Part shown: one piece after another, positions 45,917 through 54,736 of the stretch
How the letters are laid out: each line of letters begins with the position of its first letter
How positions within the stretch are numbered: the stretch's first letter is position 1
Source: Haloglycomyces albus DSM 45210
Lineage (GTDB): Bacteria; Actinomycetota; Actinomycetes; Mycobacteriales; Micromonosporaceae
Assembly: GCF_000527155.1 (NCBI RefSeq)
Contig: NZ_AZUQ01000001.1
Span: 3,175,889-3,239,888 of the forward strand
Direction: 5' to 3'
DNA length: 64,000 bases
Program-made: the position numbers and the translations under genes
The notes under the pieces: generated by a model
Told to the model about the DNA's origin: nothing
Database searches by the model: none
What the model saw: the letters and a program-made list of their open reading frames with translations, nothing else

Positions 45917-46921
45917 TTACAGTTTCACGATCATCTTCCCGGTGTTTCCGCCGCGCATCATGGACAGGAACGCCTCGACCGCATTGTCGATGCCCTCGAC
46001 GATCGTCTCCCGGTTGGGAATGGCTTCCTCACGCAGCAGTTTGGCCGCGAACGGTGCGAATTCACCGCCCAGGTGCTGGTAATTTCCCACCGTGAAGCCG
46101 CGCATGGTCAGGCTGTGCGAGACGACCTTGACCAGATTCCTCGGCCCGGGGGCGGGTTCGGTGGCGTTGTATTGGGATATCGCACCGACCGCCGCGATAC
46201 GGCCGTGAAAACGCATCCGAGCGATGGCCGCCTCGAGGTGTTCTCCCCCGACGTTGTCGAGGTAGACGTCGATTCCGTCCGGCGCGACGTCACGCAGTTG
46301 TCCGGATACGTCGCCGGCTCGGTAATCGAATCCGGCATCGTATCCGAATTCCTCGGTAAGGCGCCGTACCTTCTCTTCACCACCGGCCGAACCGACGACT
46401 CGGGACGCTCCCAGCGCACGTGCGATTCCCGCTGAAACACTTCCGACGGCGCCCGCGGCGCCGGAAATGAACACCACGTCGCCGTCGCGTACCCCCGCGA
46501 TCTCCTTCAACGCCACATAGGCGGTCAGGCCGGTCAGTCCCAGCACTCCCAGGTAGCTGGACTCGGGAGCCAGGTTCGGATCGATCGTCTCCACCGCCGT
46601 GGCGTCGACCAGCGCATACTCGCGCCATCCCTGGAAGTGCCGGACGATCGTCCCCACCGGCACCTCGGAAGTATTGGACTCGACGACCTCACCGGTAGCG
46701 GTCCCGGTCATAGGTTCGTCGAGGCCGAACGGCGGGATATAGGATTCACCTTCGTTCATGCGCCCACGCATGTACGGGTCCACCGACATGAAATGATTGC
46801 GCACCAATACCTGTCCGCTGCCAGGCGACGGTACGTCCACCTCCCGGAACGCGAAGTTCCGCGTCCCGGGCTCTCCGTGCGGGCGTTCGGCGAGATGCAC
46901 TTCTTTACTCTTAACCGACAA
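45917..46921 (-). CDS. Zinc-independent MDR-family NADPH oxidoreductase (CurA/YfmJ-like)
   Basis: About 334 residues. RPHGEPGTRNFAFREVDVP, LVRNHFMSVDPYMRGRM, VLGLTGLTAYVALKEIAG, VFISGAAGAVGSVSAGIAR (nucleotide site), YLDNVGGEHLEAAI and ISQYNATEPAPGPRNL mark the prostaglandin-reductase-like branch that reduces enone double bonds. Start uncertain: TTG at 46921 has AGGTGG 7 bases before it and gives a family-length N-terminus; another TTG at 46981 extends it by 20 residues. It follows priA by 163 bases. Confidence 0.85.
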   Translation of the reverse strand: MSVKSKEVHLAERPHGEPGTRNFAFREVDVPSPGSGQVLVRNHFMSVDPYMRGRMNEGESYIPPFGLDEPMTGTATGEVVESNTSEVPVGTIVRHFQGWREYALVDATAVETIDPNLAPESSYLGVLGLTGLTAYVALKEIAGVRDGDVVFISGAAGAVGSVSAGIARALGASRVVGSAGGEEKVRRLTEEFGYDAGFDYRAGDVSGQLRDVAPDGIDVYLDNVGGEHLEAAIARMRFHGRIAAVGAISQYNATEPAPGPRNLVKVVSHSLTMRGFTVGNYQHLGGEFAPFAAKLLREEAIPNRETIVEGIDNAVEAFLSMMRGGNTGKMIVKL

Positions 46922-47084
46922 TTCCTTACCACCTTCGGCTCTTTCGATCCGCAATACTCCATCGGCCTTCGCGGTCGACAACGCACGGACCGAGTTTAAA
47001 AAGTTTCATGCAGTGCAACGAAAATCGCGACTCGGGTGTTCCCGATTCCGATGTGACAAAACGCTCGGATATTACCGGCAGGTA

Positions 47085-49049
47085 CTACGCAATGTGGCGG
47101 GGTTCCATGACCGTTCGGACCACGGCGGACTTTGCCTCCGCACGCCGGGCGTTGACCTGAGCAAGCGCCCGGGCCAGGTCGGGAGCGTGCCGACGTCGCA
47201 CCCGCAGAAGAAGTCGCTCATTGTCCTCGTCCACCGGCAACGGCCCCAGGCGTTCCACCGCGAAATCCACGGCGTCCTCCACGGAATCGGCCACTCGGTC
47301 CGGCTCGCCTGAGATTCCCTCCAAGGCGGCCATCCGCATGACCGGGGGAAAACCCAACTCCCGACGCTCCTGTAGTTCACGAGAGGCAAACCATCGTGCG
47401 TTCCAGCGTATGAGCGCCTGAACAGCGGGTACCGCCCCATCCGCCACCGCTACGACCGTCGCACTCGATCGCGCCAGCGTGGCCGCGTTCATCCACTGCC
47501 GGAGTGCCTCCTCTGAGGCGTCCAGTTCCGCACGAGTCAGCTGCGACCACGTGTCCACCAGCACGACCGCTCCATAGCCGTCGAGTGCCGCAGGTTCGAC
47601 TCCGGGGGTCGACACGACGATTCCGTTGGTGACCGCTGAAGTGACCGGATCGTCGCCAGTAGAGATCAACACCGGGGTATCACCGAAGGCGAAACGCAGT
47701 TCCTCTGCCGTACGGGCGACTCCGCGTACCGTGGCACGGATCCGTCGACCACCGCAATGAGCACAGGTGAAACCCTCGCGGTGCCCGCACCACCCACAGA
47801 GGAATTCACGGGACCGGCCCGGGAGTCGCAGCGGCCCCGAACACTGCGAGCACCACGCTCGTTCATAACAGTCAGCACAGGCTACACCGGGTACGTAACC
47901 CAACCGAGGGACCTGAACCAATACCGGCTGACCGTCGTTCAAGGCCGATCGCATCGCCTGCCAGGCCACCGGCGGGATGCGGGAACGGGCATTGGCCGCG
48001 TCCCGTTCCAGTTCTTGGGTATCGCCGGTGGGAGCAATATGAGGCAATGCGTCACGCAGGTACTCGCGCTGTGGAACCACGTCATGCGCCCAACCGTTTT
48101 CGGCGAGGAGCTGAGCTTGGGCGGTTCGCGCGCATCCGCCAATGATCACCGCACTGTCGCTCATCGCCGCTCGGGTCAGCAACACTTCCCGGCTGTGACA
48201 GTAGGGCGCATGTCGTTCTACATAGGATTCATCCCCGTCGTCCCAGATGGCCAAGAGGCCGATATCGGCGACGGGAGCGAAGACGGCGGCTCTGGTTCCG
48301 GCCACGATGGGGACCGCCCCTCGTTTGGCGGCCAAATAGGCGCGGTATCGGGCGGTGGGCCCTTTGAAGGCGGACAAGGTCACATAGGAGTCTTCGCCGA
48401 CGAGGTGCCGCAGTGCCAAGTCGAGACGGTCGAGATCCCTTTGGTCGGGCACGAGCAGAACGACGCCTTTACCCTGCGCTGCGACGATACCGGCGACTTC
48501 GGCAAGGCGGAGCGCCCAGTCCTCGCCGGGAAGCGCGTCCCAAACGACACGAGGACGGATACCTTCGCGCAGGGCGCGAATGAATGCCTCGCCTGCGATA
48601 TATCTTGAAAAACCATGCTGCGATGGCGCACCGACGTCAGGGGCCGTCGGACTTACTTCACGCTCCACCGACTTACGGCGATCAGGCACGGCCAAACGGA
48701 TCACGTCGGCGAGCGTTCCAGCATAGCGATCGGCCACTTTTCTCGCCAAGGAGGCGATTTCGGGCGTCAGCACGGGCTCGAGGGAAATAACTCTGGCGAT
48801 GTCGCGAATCGGGCCGCGATAGGCACTCTCGCCTTTCCGTTCCAGTACAAAGCCCGTAAGACGCTGTCGTCCGAAGGGGACTCGAACGACCGACCCCGGC
48901 CATACCCGTTCCGCCATGGAATCCGGTATCGAATAATCGAATACCTGGTCCAAATGAGGCAAGGGCTGATCGACCGCGACGGTGGCGAAACGTCCCTGAC
49001 GTCGCGGACTTTCCAGACCGGGCAAGGCCGTGGTGGGTGAGTCGGACAT
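47085..49049 (-). CDS. priA: PriA-like primosomal protein N' lacking ATPase motifs
   Basis: 654 residues. The N-terminal DNA-binding domain (FATVAVDQPLPHLDQVFDYSIPDS, GSVVRVPFGRQRLTGFVL) and the zinc-binding Cys pairs (CADCYERAWCSQC, then CGWCGHREGFTCAHC) are intact. The helicase part is degenerate: the expected GxTGSGKT site is replaced by DALPGEDWALRL and the DEEH box by WDDGDESY. The C-terminal domain ends with LLRVRRRHAPDLARALAQVN. Such ATPase-less PriA proteins are standard in actinobacteria, so this is not decay. ATG 49049. It lies downstream of metK. Confidence 0.9.
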   Translation of the reverse strand: MSDSPTTALPGLESPRRQGRFATVAVDQPLPHLDQVFDYSIPDSMAERVWPGSVVRVPFGRQRLTGFVLERKGESAYRGPIRDIARVISLEPVLTPEIASLARKVADRYAGTLADVIRLAVPDRRKSVEREVSPTAPDVGAPSQHGFSRYIAGEAFIRALREGIRPRVVWDALPGEDWALRLAEVAGIVAAQGKGVVLLVPDQRDLDRLDLALRHLVGEDSYVTLSAFKGPTARYRAYLAAKRGAVPIVAGTRAAVFAPVADIGLLAIWDDGDESYVERHAPYCHSREVLLTRAAMSDSAVIIGGCARTAQAQLLAENGWAHDVVPQREYLRDALPHIAPTGDTQELERDAANARSRIPPVAWQAMRSALNDGQPVLVQVPRLGYVPGVACADCYERAWCSQCSGPLRLPGRSREFLCGWCGHREGFTCAHCGGRRIRATVRGVARTAEELRFAFGDTPVLISTGDDPVTSAVTNGIVVSTPGVEPAALDGYGAVVLVDTWSQLTRAELDASEEALRQWMNAATLARSSATVVAVADGAVPAVQALIRWNARWFASRELQERRELGFPPVMRMAALEGISGEPDRVADSVEDAVDFAVERLGPLPVDEDNERLLLRVRRRHAPDLARALAQVNARRAEAKSAVVRTVMEPRHIA

Positions 49050-49061
49050 AGGACCAATGGA

Positions 49062-49108
49062 ACCACCAAGGTACGACCGTTTCACGTCACAGTTCCTACC
49101 TTGGTGGT
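49062..49108 (-). other. Inverted repeat between metK and priA
   Basis: The perfect 12-base arms ACCACCAAGGTA and TACCTTGGTGGT surround 23 bases. They occupy most of the 77-base gap and end 13 bases before the priA ATG. On the transcript this forms a stem directly ahead of the priA ribosome site; it could reduce read-through or translation. Confidence 0.7.
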
Positions 49109-49126
49109 ACCGGTAATCGTCGGCCG

Positions 49127-50320
49127 TTAGTTGATCGCGGCTTTCAATGCGGCCGCACGCTCGGTGCTTTCCCAGGTGAACTCCGGCAGCTCCCGACCGA
49201 AGTGCCCGTAAGCGGCGGTCTTGGAGTAGATCGGACGGACCAGATTCAAGTCACGGATGATCGCTGCGGGGCGCAGATCGAAGACCTCCCGGACCGCTGC
49301 CTCGATTCGCTCCGGCGCGACGCTTTCGGTTCCCTGCGTGTCGATGGCAATGCTTACCGGGTGCGCCTTCCCGATGGCGTAGGCGACCTGGATTTCACAC
49401 CGTTCGGCCAGACCGGCCGCGACGACGTTCTTCGCCACCCAACGCGCCGCGTATGCCGCCGAACGGTCGACCTTCGACGGATCCTTTCCGCTAAAGGCGC
49501 CACCGCCATGGCGAGCGTATCCCCCATAGGTATCCACAATGATCTTACGTCCGGTCAACCCCGCATCGCCCATCGGACCGCCGATTTCAAAGCGACCGGT
49601 CGGGTTGACCAGAAGGTCGTAGTCACTCACGTCCAATTCCAGCCCCTCGGTCACCGGAGCGATCACGTGCTCGGCGATGTCGGGAGCCATGAGAGTGTCC
49701 AGAGAGATGTCGGGGGCGTGCTGGCTCGAGACGACCACGTTGTTCAACCGCACCGGACGCATGCCGTCATACTCGACCGTGACCTGCGTCTTTCCGTCTG
49801 GACGCAGGTATGGAACGATGCCTTCCCGACGTACTTGAGTCAAACGCTCCGCCAAGCGGTGTGACAACGCGATGGGCAGCGGCATGAGCTCGGGCGTCTC
49901 ACGGCAGGCATAGCCGAACATCATACCTTGATCCCCCGCACCCTGTAGGTCCAAGGCATCGCGTCCTTCACTGTCCTGACGCGATTCAAAGGCCTCATCG
50001 ACACCTTGGGCGATGTCGGGCGACTGGCTACCGATCGATACCGACACGCCACAGGAAGCGCCGTCGAATCCCTTTTTGGAGGAGTCGTAGCCGATCTGCA
50101 GGATTCGATCCCGCACTATGGCGGCCACGTCGGCATAGGCACTGGTCGTCACCTCACCGGCCACATGAACCTGACCTGTGGTAATCAGCGTCTCCACCGC
50201 CACACGGCTGGTGGGGTCCTCACCGATCAGCGCGTCCAAGATCCCGTCGGAAATCTGATCGGCGATTTTATCCGGGTGGCCCTCAGTGACCGACTCAGAG
50301 GTAAATAGGCGACGTGCCAC
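49127..50320 (-). CDS. metK: S-adenosylmethionine synthetase
   Basis: Makes SAM from methionine and ATP. The 397 residues have [20 protein letters not shown] at the N-terminus, [12 protein letters not shown] and the phosphate loop [22 protein letters not shown] at 50320 is preceded by CGAGGAG; the open frame 11 codons longer lacks a site. A good promoter (TTGGGT-18-TAGAAT) lies 76 bases upstream. coaBC ends 257 bases further upstream. No SAM riboswitch fold could be recognised in that gap by eye. Confidence 0.97.
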   Translation of the reverse strand: MARRLFTSESVTEGHPDKIADQISDGILDALIGEDPTSRVAVETLITTGQVHVAGEVTTSAYADVAAIVRDRILQIGYDSSKKGFDGASCGVSVSIGSQSPDIAQGVDEAFESRQDSEGRDALDLQGAGDQGMMFGYACRETPELMPLPIALSHRLAERLTQVRREGIVPYLRPDGKTQVTVEYDGMRPVRLNNVVVSSQHAPDISLDTLMAPDIAEHVIAPVTEGLELDVSDYDLLVNPTGRFEIGGPMGDAGLTGRKIIVDTYGGYARHGGGAFSGKDPSKVDRSAAYAARWVAKNVVAAGLAERCEIQVAYAIGKAHPVSIAIDTQGTESVAPERIEAAVREVFDLRPAAIIRDLNLVRPIYSKTAAYGHFGRELPEFTWESTERAAALKAAIN

Positions 50321-50395
50321 GATACTCCTCGAAATAGTTTGACACCGCGTCAAGCCGCGAATGCGTAATTACACGATTGACGATTGCAGGATTCC

Positions 50396-50425
50396 ATTCT
50401 AGGCCACATATATGATGTCACCCAA
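50396..50425 (-). promoter_or_regulatory. Candidate metK promoter
   Basis: On the minus strand, -35 TTGGGT (50425-50420) and -10 TAGAAT (50401-50396) are separated by 18 bases and lie 76 bases before the metK GTG. Confidence 0.6.
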
Positions 50426-50577
50426 TCCTTACACGCCTGGATGCGACGCCAATCGCGTTCAATATTCGAGAAACCGACGCTTTTCCGCACACATTTTGTT
50501 CTTTAAGCCGTCAACACCACGGCGACGAAGGCGCCCCATACGCCTCGGAGTGTTTCCCATCATTCCCTCGGTCGTTT

Positions 50578-51771
50578 TCAACCCGGCGGTAACCCAGTCA
50601 ATCGCTCAGCGACGACACGGAGCAGCTCATGAGCCACCTGTTCCTTGGCTACGTCGCCGAAGCTCGCCACCGTCCCATTCGAGTCCAAAATGGTGACCGA
50701 ATTGGTTGCCGCGCCGAATACCCGTCCATCGGACACATCGTTCAATACCACCACATCGGCATTTTTACGGTGTAGCTTTTCCGCGGCGTGACGGTGTCCG
50801 TCATCCGTTTCCGCCGCAAAGATCACCATCACCTGCCCATCGTCCTTTTTCCTACCGATCCCTGCGGCGATATCGGAATTGGGGGCCAATTCAAGCGACA
50901 AAGACTCACCCGTACGTTTCATTTTCTGTGCGGAATATCGCGCGGGTCGATAATCCGCCGGGGCGGCGGCCAGAATAACCGCATCGGCGCCCTGAGAGGC
51001 CGTTTCCGTCGCCTTGGCGAGGTCCTCGGTGGTTTCCACCCAAGTCACGTTCACTCCCGCCGGAACCGAACGTTCCACCTGCCCGCACAGCAGGTCGACC
51101 TGAGCTCCCGCCGCCGCGGCCGCCGCGGCGATCGCCATTCCCTGGTGGCCGGACGAACGATTTCCGATGAATCGAACGGGATCGAGTGCCTCACGCGTTC
51201 CACCGGCCGACACCACGATCCGCCGCCCGCGAAGATCCGGCAGCTCGCCGAAGGTGAACGCACGCAGGAATCCCGTAATCTCCGCCGGTTCGGGAAGGCG
51301 GCCCGCCCCACTGTCGGCACCGGTCAAACGCCCAACGGACGGTTCAATAACGACGTTTCCCCGGCCACGCAAGGTCGCGATGTTGGCCTGGGTCGCCGGG
51401 TGCTCCCACATTTCCGTGTGCATGGCGGGAGCGAAAACCACCGGGGAGGTCGCGGTCAACAGTGTGGAGGTCAACAAATCGTCCGACCGCCCCGTCGCGG
51501 CGCGGGCCAGCAGGTCAGCGGTGGCCGGAACGACCGCGACCAAATCCGCGCTCCGCCCCAAGGCGACATGCCGCACTTCCGAAACCGACTCGAACACCTC
51601 GGAGGTGACTTCGTGTCCCGACAGCGCCTCCCATGTGGCTTTACCGACGAATTTGAGCGCGGATTCGGTGGGGATAGGCACGACGTCGTGCCCGGATTCG
51701 GTGAGCGCCCGCAGAACGAGCGCGCTCTTATAGGCCGCGATTCCACCACTGATTCCCAGAACGATTCGCAC
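50578..51771 (-). CDS. coaBC: Bifunctional phosphopantothenoylcysteine synthetase/decarboxylase (CoaBC)
   Basis: Two steps of coenzyme A synthesis. The 397 residues have the N-terminal flavoprotein decarboxylase CoaC (VLGISGGIAAYKSALVLRAL, catalytic His in VRHVALGRSADL, PAMHTEMW). The C-terminal CTP-dependent synthetase CoaB follows (VSAGGTREALDPVRFIGNRSSG, AAPADYRP, KxxK region KMKRTGESLSLEL). GTG at 51771 has AAAGGAAC before it. The flap usually carrying a Cys (ACGxxGxGRM) reads TGADSGAGRLPE, without Cys, as seen in actinobacterial enzymes. It lies downstream of rpoZ after a terminator. Confidence 0.95.
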   Translation of the reverse strand: MRIVLGISGGIAAYKSALVLRALTESGHDVVPIPTESALKFVGKATWEALSGHEVTSEVFESVSEVRHVALGRSADLVAVVPATADLLARAATGRSDDLLTSTLLTATSPVVFAPAMHTEMWEHPATQANIATLRGRGNVVIEPSVGRLTGADSGAGRLPEPAEITGFLRAFTFGELPDLRGRRIVVSAGGTREALDPVRFIGNRSSGHQGMAIAAAAAAAGAQVDLLCGQVERSVPAGVNVTWVETTEDLAKATETASQGADAVILAAAPADYRPARYSAQKMKRTGESLSLELAPNSDIAAGIGRKKDDGQVMVIFAAETDDGHRHAAEKLHRKNADVVVLNDVSDGRVFGAATNSVTILDSNGTVASFGDVAKEQVAHELLRVVAERLTGLPPG

Positions 51772-51824
51772 TGTTGTTCCTTTCCGCCCGCCATATTCCG
51801 GTCGGTTCGATCGGTCAGAACCGA

Positions 51825-51859
51825 AAAACGGCCCAGAGGCGATTGTTTGCCTCTGGGCC
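51825..51859 (-). terminator. Rho-independent terminator after rpoZ
   Basis: The arms GGCCCAGAGGC and GCCTCTGGGCC with an 8-base loop are followed on the minus strand by CGTTTTTCGG. They lie 36 bases past the rpoZ stop and separate it from coaBC. Confidence 0.88.
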
Positions 51860-51895
51860 ATTATAAGGATCGGAAGTAACCGACCAAAACCGTAA

Positions 51896-52165
51896 CTACC
51901 GGTTGTTATCCAAGTTCTTGGTTTCGAGCAGCCCCTTGTCGTACTCACGCAGGGCGATCGACAGCGGCTTCTCTTCGGGAGTGGTCTCTACCAGCGGTCC
52001 CACGTACTCGAGAAGCCCTTCACCCAACTGGGAGTAGTAGGCGTTGACTTGACGGGCCCGTTTCGCGGAGTAGATCACCAGCTGATACTTGGACTGGGTC
52101 CGGTCGAGTAGTTCGTCGATTGGCGGATTGGTAATGCCGACTGGATCGGCTACAGTGCCAGGCAC
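51896..52165 (-). CDS. rpoZ: RNA polymerase omega subunit
   Basis: 89 residues. [32 protein letters not shown] is the conserved omega core that wraps the beta' C-terminus. [17 protein letters not shown] is the actinobacterial C-terminal motif. GTG at 52165 has GAAGGAAG before it. It follows gmk by 70 bases, the usual gmk-rpoZ-coaBC order. Confidence 0.96.
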   Translation of the reverse strand: MPGTVADPVGITNPPIDELLDRTQSKYQLVIYSAKRARQVNAYYSQLGEGLLEYVGPLVETTPEEKPLSIALREYDKGLLETKNLDNNR

Positions 52166-52235
52166 GTGTCTTCCTTCGCAGATGGGTTTGATTTTATGTT
52201 GTCCCAGAGGGCGACCGACTTATTATGACTTGATG

Positions 52236-52814
52236 TCAGTGCACCGCTTTAACTGGGGATCCGAGCAATTCTACCAATTCTGTGGCCGCCTGTTCAACCG
52301 AATCATTCACAATTGTGTGGTCGAACTCAGTTTCAGCGGCAAGTTCTTCGCGTGCGGCCTGCAGGCGTCGTCCGATCGTGGCGTCGTCCTCGGTTCCACG
52401 ACCGGTCAACCGTCGCACCAGTTCCTCCCACGAGGGAGGCGCCAGGAACACCAACTGGGCTTCCGGCATGGACTGTCGCACTTGCCGCGCCCCCTGTAGG
52501 TCGATTTCCAGCAGGGCGGGTAGACCGGCGGCGAGTTGGTCGTCCACCGCTTTCCGAGGAGTCCCGTAGAAGTTTCCCGAGAAGGACGCCCATTCCAGGA
52601 ACTCCCCCGCAGCGATCATCGCTTCGAACCGTTCGTGCGAAACGAAGTGGTAGTCAATCCCGTCGGTCTCTCCAGGGCGCGGGGCGCGAGTGGTGGCACT
52701 GACCGACAACCACACCCACGGGTACAGCTGTTGAATCAGGGCCTTCACGCTCCCCTTACCCACCCCGGAGGGACCGGCGAGGACTGTCAGGCGTTGCGCG
52801 TTGATGCTGCTCAC
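52236..52814 (-). CDS. gmk: Guanylate kinase
   Basis: Phosphorylates GMP/dGMP. The 192 residues have the P-loop [12 protein letters not shown] (13-24), the GMP-binding [20 protein letters not shown] and [14 protein letters not shown], and [13 protein letters not shown] start at 52814; the ribosome site is weak. It lies 20 bases after the mIHF gene, suggesting coupled expression. Confidence 0.97.
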   Translation of the reverse strand: MSSINAQRLTVLAGPSGVGKGSVKALIQQLYPWVWLSVSATTRAPRPGETDGIDYHFVSHERFEAMIAAGEFLEWASFSGNFYGTPRKAVDDQLAAGLPALLEIDLQGARQVRQSMPEAQLVFLAPPSWEELVRRLTGRGTEDDATIGRRLQAAREELAAETEFDHTIVNDSVEQAATELVELLGSPVKAVH

Positions 52815-52834
52815 AGGTCAACTACTACCTGAAT

Positions 52835-53158
52835 TTAAGCGTCGTCGGAATTGAATTCCGCCAAAAGGGCCGCGCGCTGGTGCTCACCCAGGCCACGCAG
52901 GCGACGCGAATCGGCGATCTTCAGCTTCTCCATGATCTGCACGGCGCGCTTGTCGCCGATGCCGGGGAGGGCCTTCAATACAGCCGAGACCTTCATCTTG
53001 CCGGAGATGTCGTCGGTCGCAGCGGACTTGAGAACATCTTCCAGGCTCTTCTCACCTGATTTGAGCTGATCTTTCAGTTCGGCGCGTGCCTTACGGGCAG
53101 CGGCCGCTTTCTTCAGTGCTTCTTGACGTTGTTCCGGCGTCAGTTTAGGGAGCGGCAC
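52835..53158 (-). CDS. mihF: Mycobacterial-type integration host factor mIHF
   Basis: 107-residue nucleoid-associated DNA-binding protein found in actinobacteria. An N-terminal Lys/Ala-rich helix (EALKKAAAARKARAELKDQL) is followed by an S13-like helix-two-turn-helix with VSAVLKALPGIGDKRAVQIMEKL and RRLRGLGEHQRAALLAEF. GTG at 53158 has GCAAGGAGACCCC before it. Its place between pyrF and gmk is conserved and is one of the best markers of the phylum in this window. Confidence 0.96.
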   Translation of the reverse strand: MPLPKLTPEQRQEALKKAAAARKARAELKDQLKSGEKSLEDVLKSAATDDISGKMKVSAVLKALPGIGDKRAVQIMEKLKIADSRRLRGLGEHQRAALLAEFNSDDA

Positions 53159-53653
53159 GGGGTCTCCTTGCAGTCTATCGATCGTTTCATCCTTGGCTCC
53201 AATCTAACAGGACCAAAGGACCTGGTTGGGCACCAGTGTATCGAACACCTGTACCGAACAGGCGTCTGTCCACCAGTGCTACTCCGTCGGACATCGCGCT
53301 GGCATCTCCGACGGCACCGCTTCCGACGTGTCTTAGCAGCACATCAGCGAAACGGTCAGCTATTAGCTGAGCATAGTACCTGGCAGCCGCCCATTTCCAG
53401 TCAGGCGGGCGAGTGCGAGGCACTTCTCAACCAACCCCCTGCGACCACCGGTTTCACATGAAAGCTCTCACATGATCACCTCGGTCGCAGGCACACCGGG
53501 TTGACAACCCGACACCGGCGTCACCTTTGAGCGCTCACGACGCAGGTAACACCGGATACCGATTGAAGCATACCCAGCTCGGGAACTGTAACGCTTGATC
53601 CCGACACGCTGACAGCCGGGGACACGGTCAATTTCGTAGATAAAGGTGCCGAT
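53159..53653. other. Intergenic region between pyrF and the mIHF gene
   Basis: 495 bases without a supported gene; overlapping frames on both strands (for example 53187-53423 minus) have no ribosome site and no family resemblance. It should hold the promoter of the mIHF-gmk-rpoZ unit. No strong hairpin or repeat was seen. Confidence 0.5.
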
Positions 53654-54571
53654 TTATAAGCCGATCGAATTCAAGATCTCTTCCTGCCGCCGCTTCATCG
53701 CCTCGCGAAGTCGCACCTGCGACGGCCCCTCCCTGGAAATTTGCCTCGAATAAGCAGGTATGGCCAGTTTCCGCGCCGGTCCCAGGACTCGCGCCAGATC
53801 GCCCGGCTTGCCACCCTGCGTACCCATTCCCGGAACCAGGATAGGACCATTGAGGTGGCTCAGATCGTGAGCGGAATCACGGTGCTTGGTAGACGTGTGA
53901 GTAATGCCGTAGGTGGACTCACTCATTCGAGCATCATCTGCCGATACGCACGGACCGATCGTCGCGCCCACGACAACTCCGAACGAGCCCATGGGATCGT
54001 CGTCGTCATTGTGTTGGGCGACTTCGTCGATCACCGTTTGCGCCACCGTCTCGCCGTCCCGACGCCGTGCCAACTGCAATTGCTTTCCCTCGGGATTCGA
54101 CGTCCGTGCCAGAACGAACAGACCTTTACCGTGCGCGTTGGCGAGATCGAAGGCCGGCCGCAGAGCTCCCACGCCGAGATACGGACTGACCGTGATCGCG
54201 TCCACGGCCAAGGGAGAGCTGGGATCCAGATAAGCCTGGGCATACGCTTGCATGGTGGATCCGATGTCGCCGCGTTTGGCGTCCAGAATCACCTGGAGAC
54301 CGGCGTCCTTGGCCGCCGCGATCGTCTTCTCCAATACCGCCAGCCCCCGGGAGGCGAAGCGTTCAAAGAAGGCCGCCTGCGGTTTGATCAGGCCCACTTG
54401 ACCGCTCGCGGCCTCGATCATGGTCATGGCGAAACGCTCGACGGCGTCCGGTTCGTCGTCGAGGCCCCACGCCTGCAAGGTCGACGAGTGCGGGTCGATC
54501 CCCACACACAGCGGTCCGTGCTTCTCGAAGACACGGTCGATTCGGGCACCGAATGGCGCTGAGTTAGGCAC
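53654..54571 (-). CDS. pyrF: Orotidine 5'-phosphate decarboxylase (long, actinobacterial form)
   Basis: Final step of UMP synthesis. The 305 residues belong to the longer PyrF subfamily: LCVGIDPHSSTLQAWGL, the catalytic DAKRGDIGSTM and VPGMGTQGG near the C-terminus. GTG at 54571 is chosen because AAAGGAA lies 9 bases before it; an earlier ATG at 54610 would put that site inside the gene. It follows pyrD by 165 bases and ends the pyrimidine run. Confidence 0.94.
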   Translation of the reverse strand: MPNSAPFGARIDRVFEKHGPLCVGIDPHSSTLQAWGLDDEPDAVERFAMTMIEAASGQVGLIKPQAAFFERFASRGLAVLEKTIAAAKDAGLQVILDAKRGDIGSTMQAYAQAYLDPSSPLAVDAITVSPYLGVGALRPAFDLANAHGKGLFVLARTSNPEGKQLQLARRRDGETVAQTVIDEVAQHNDDDDPMGSFGVVVGATIGPCVSADDARMSESTYGITHTSTKHRDSAHDLSHLNGPILVPGMGTQGGKPGDLARVLGPARKLAIPAYSRQISREGPSQVRLREAMKRRQEEILNSIGL

Positions 54572-54736
54572 CGCAGGCACTTCCTTTCGGGAGTTCACAC
54601 TTCTGTTCACACATCATCGCGGAGTTCGTTCGGGGAGACACCGGAATACGGTCCCGGTTCCACCCGTGGGGGACGTCGTCCTTGAGTGTAGATCGCGGTT
54701 CTTCCGCTCACCAGCCCGAGACGCACAGCTCACGTC

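Noticed and set aside
50321-50577. Possible SAM riboswitch upstream of metK
   Set aside because: No SAM-I, SAM-II or SAM-IV core could be recognised by eye in this gap, and a normal promoter was found instead; a covariance-model scan would settle it.
53187-53423. 78-codon minus-strand frame between pyrF and mIHF genes
   Set aside because: No ribosome site or family resemblance; competing frame on the opposite strand is equally long.
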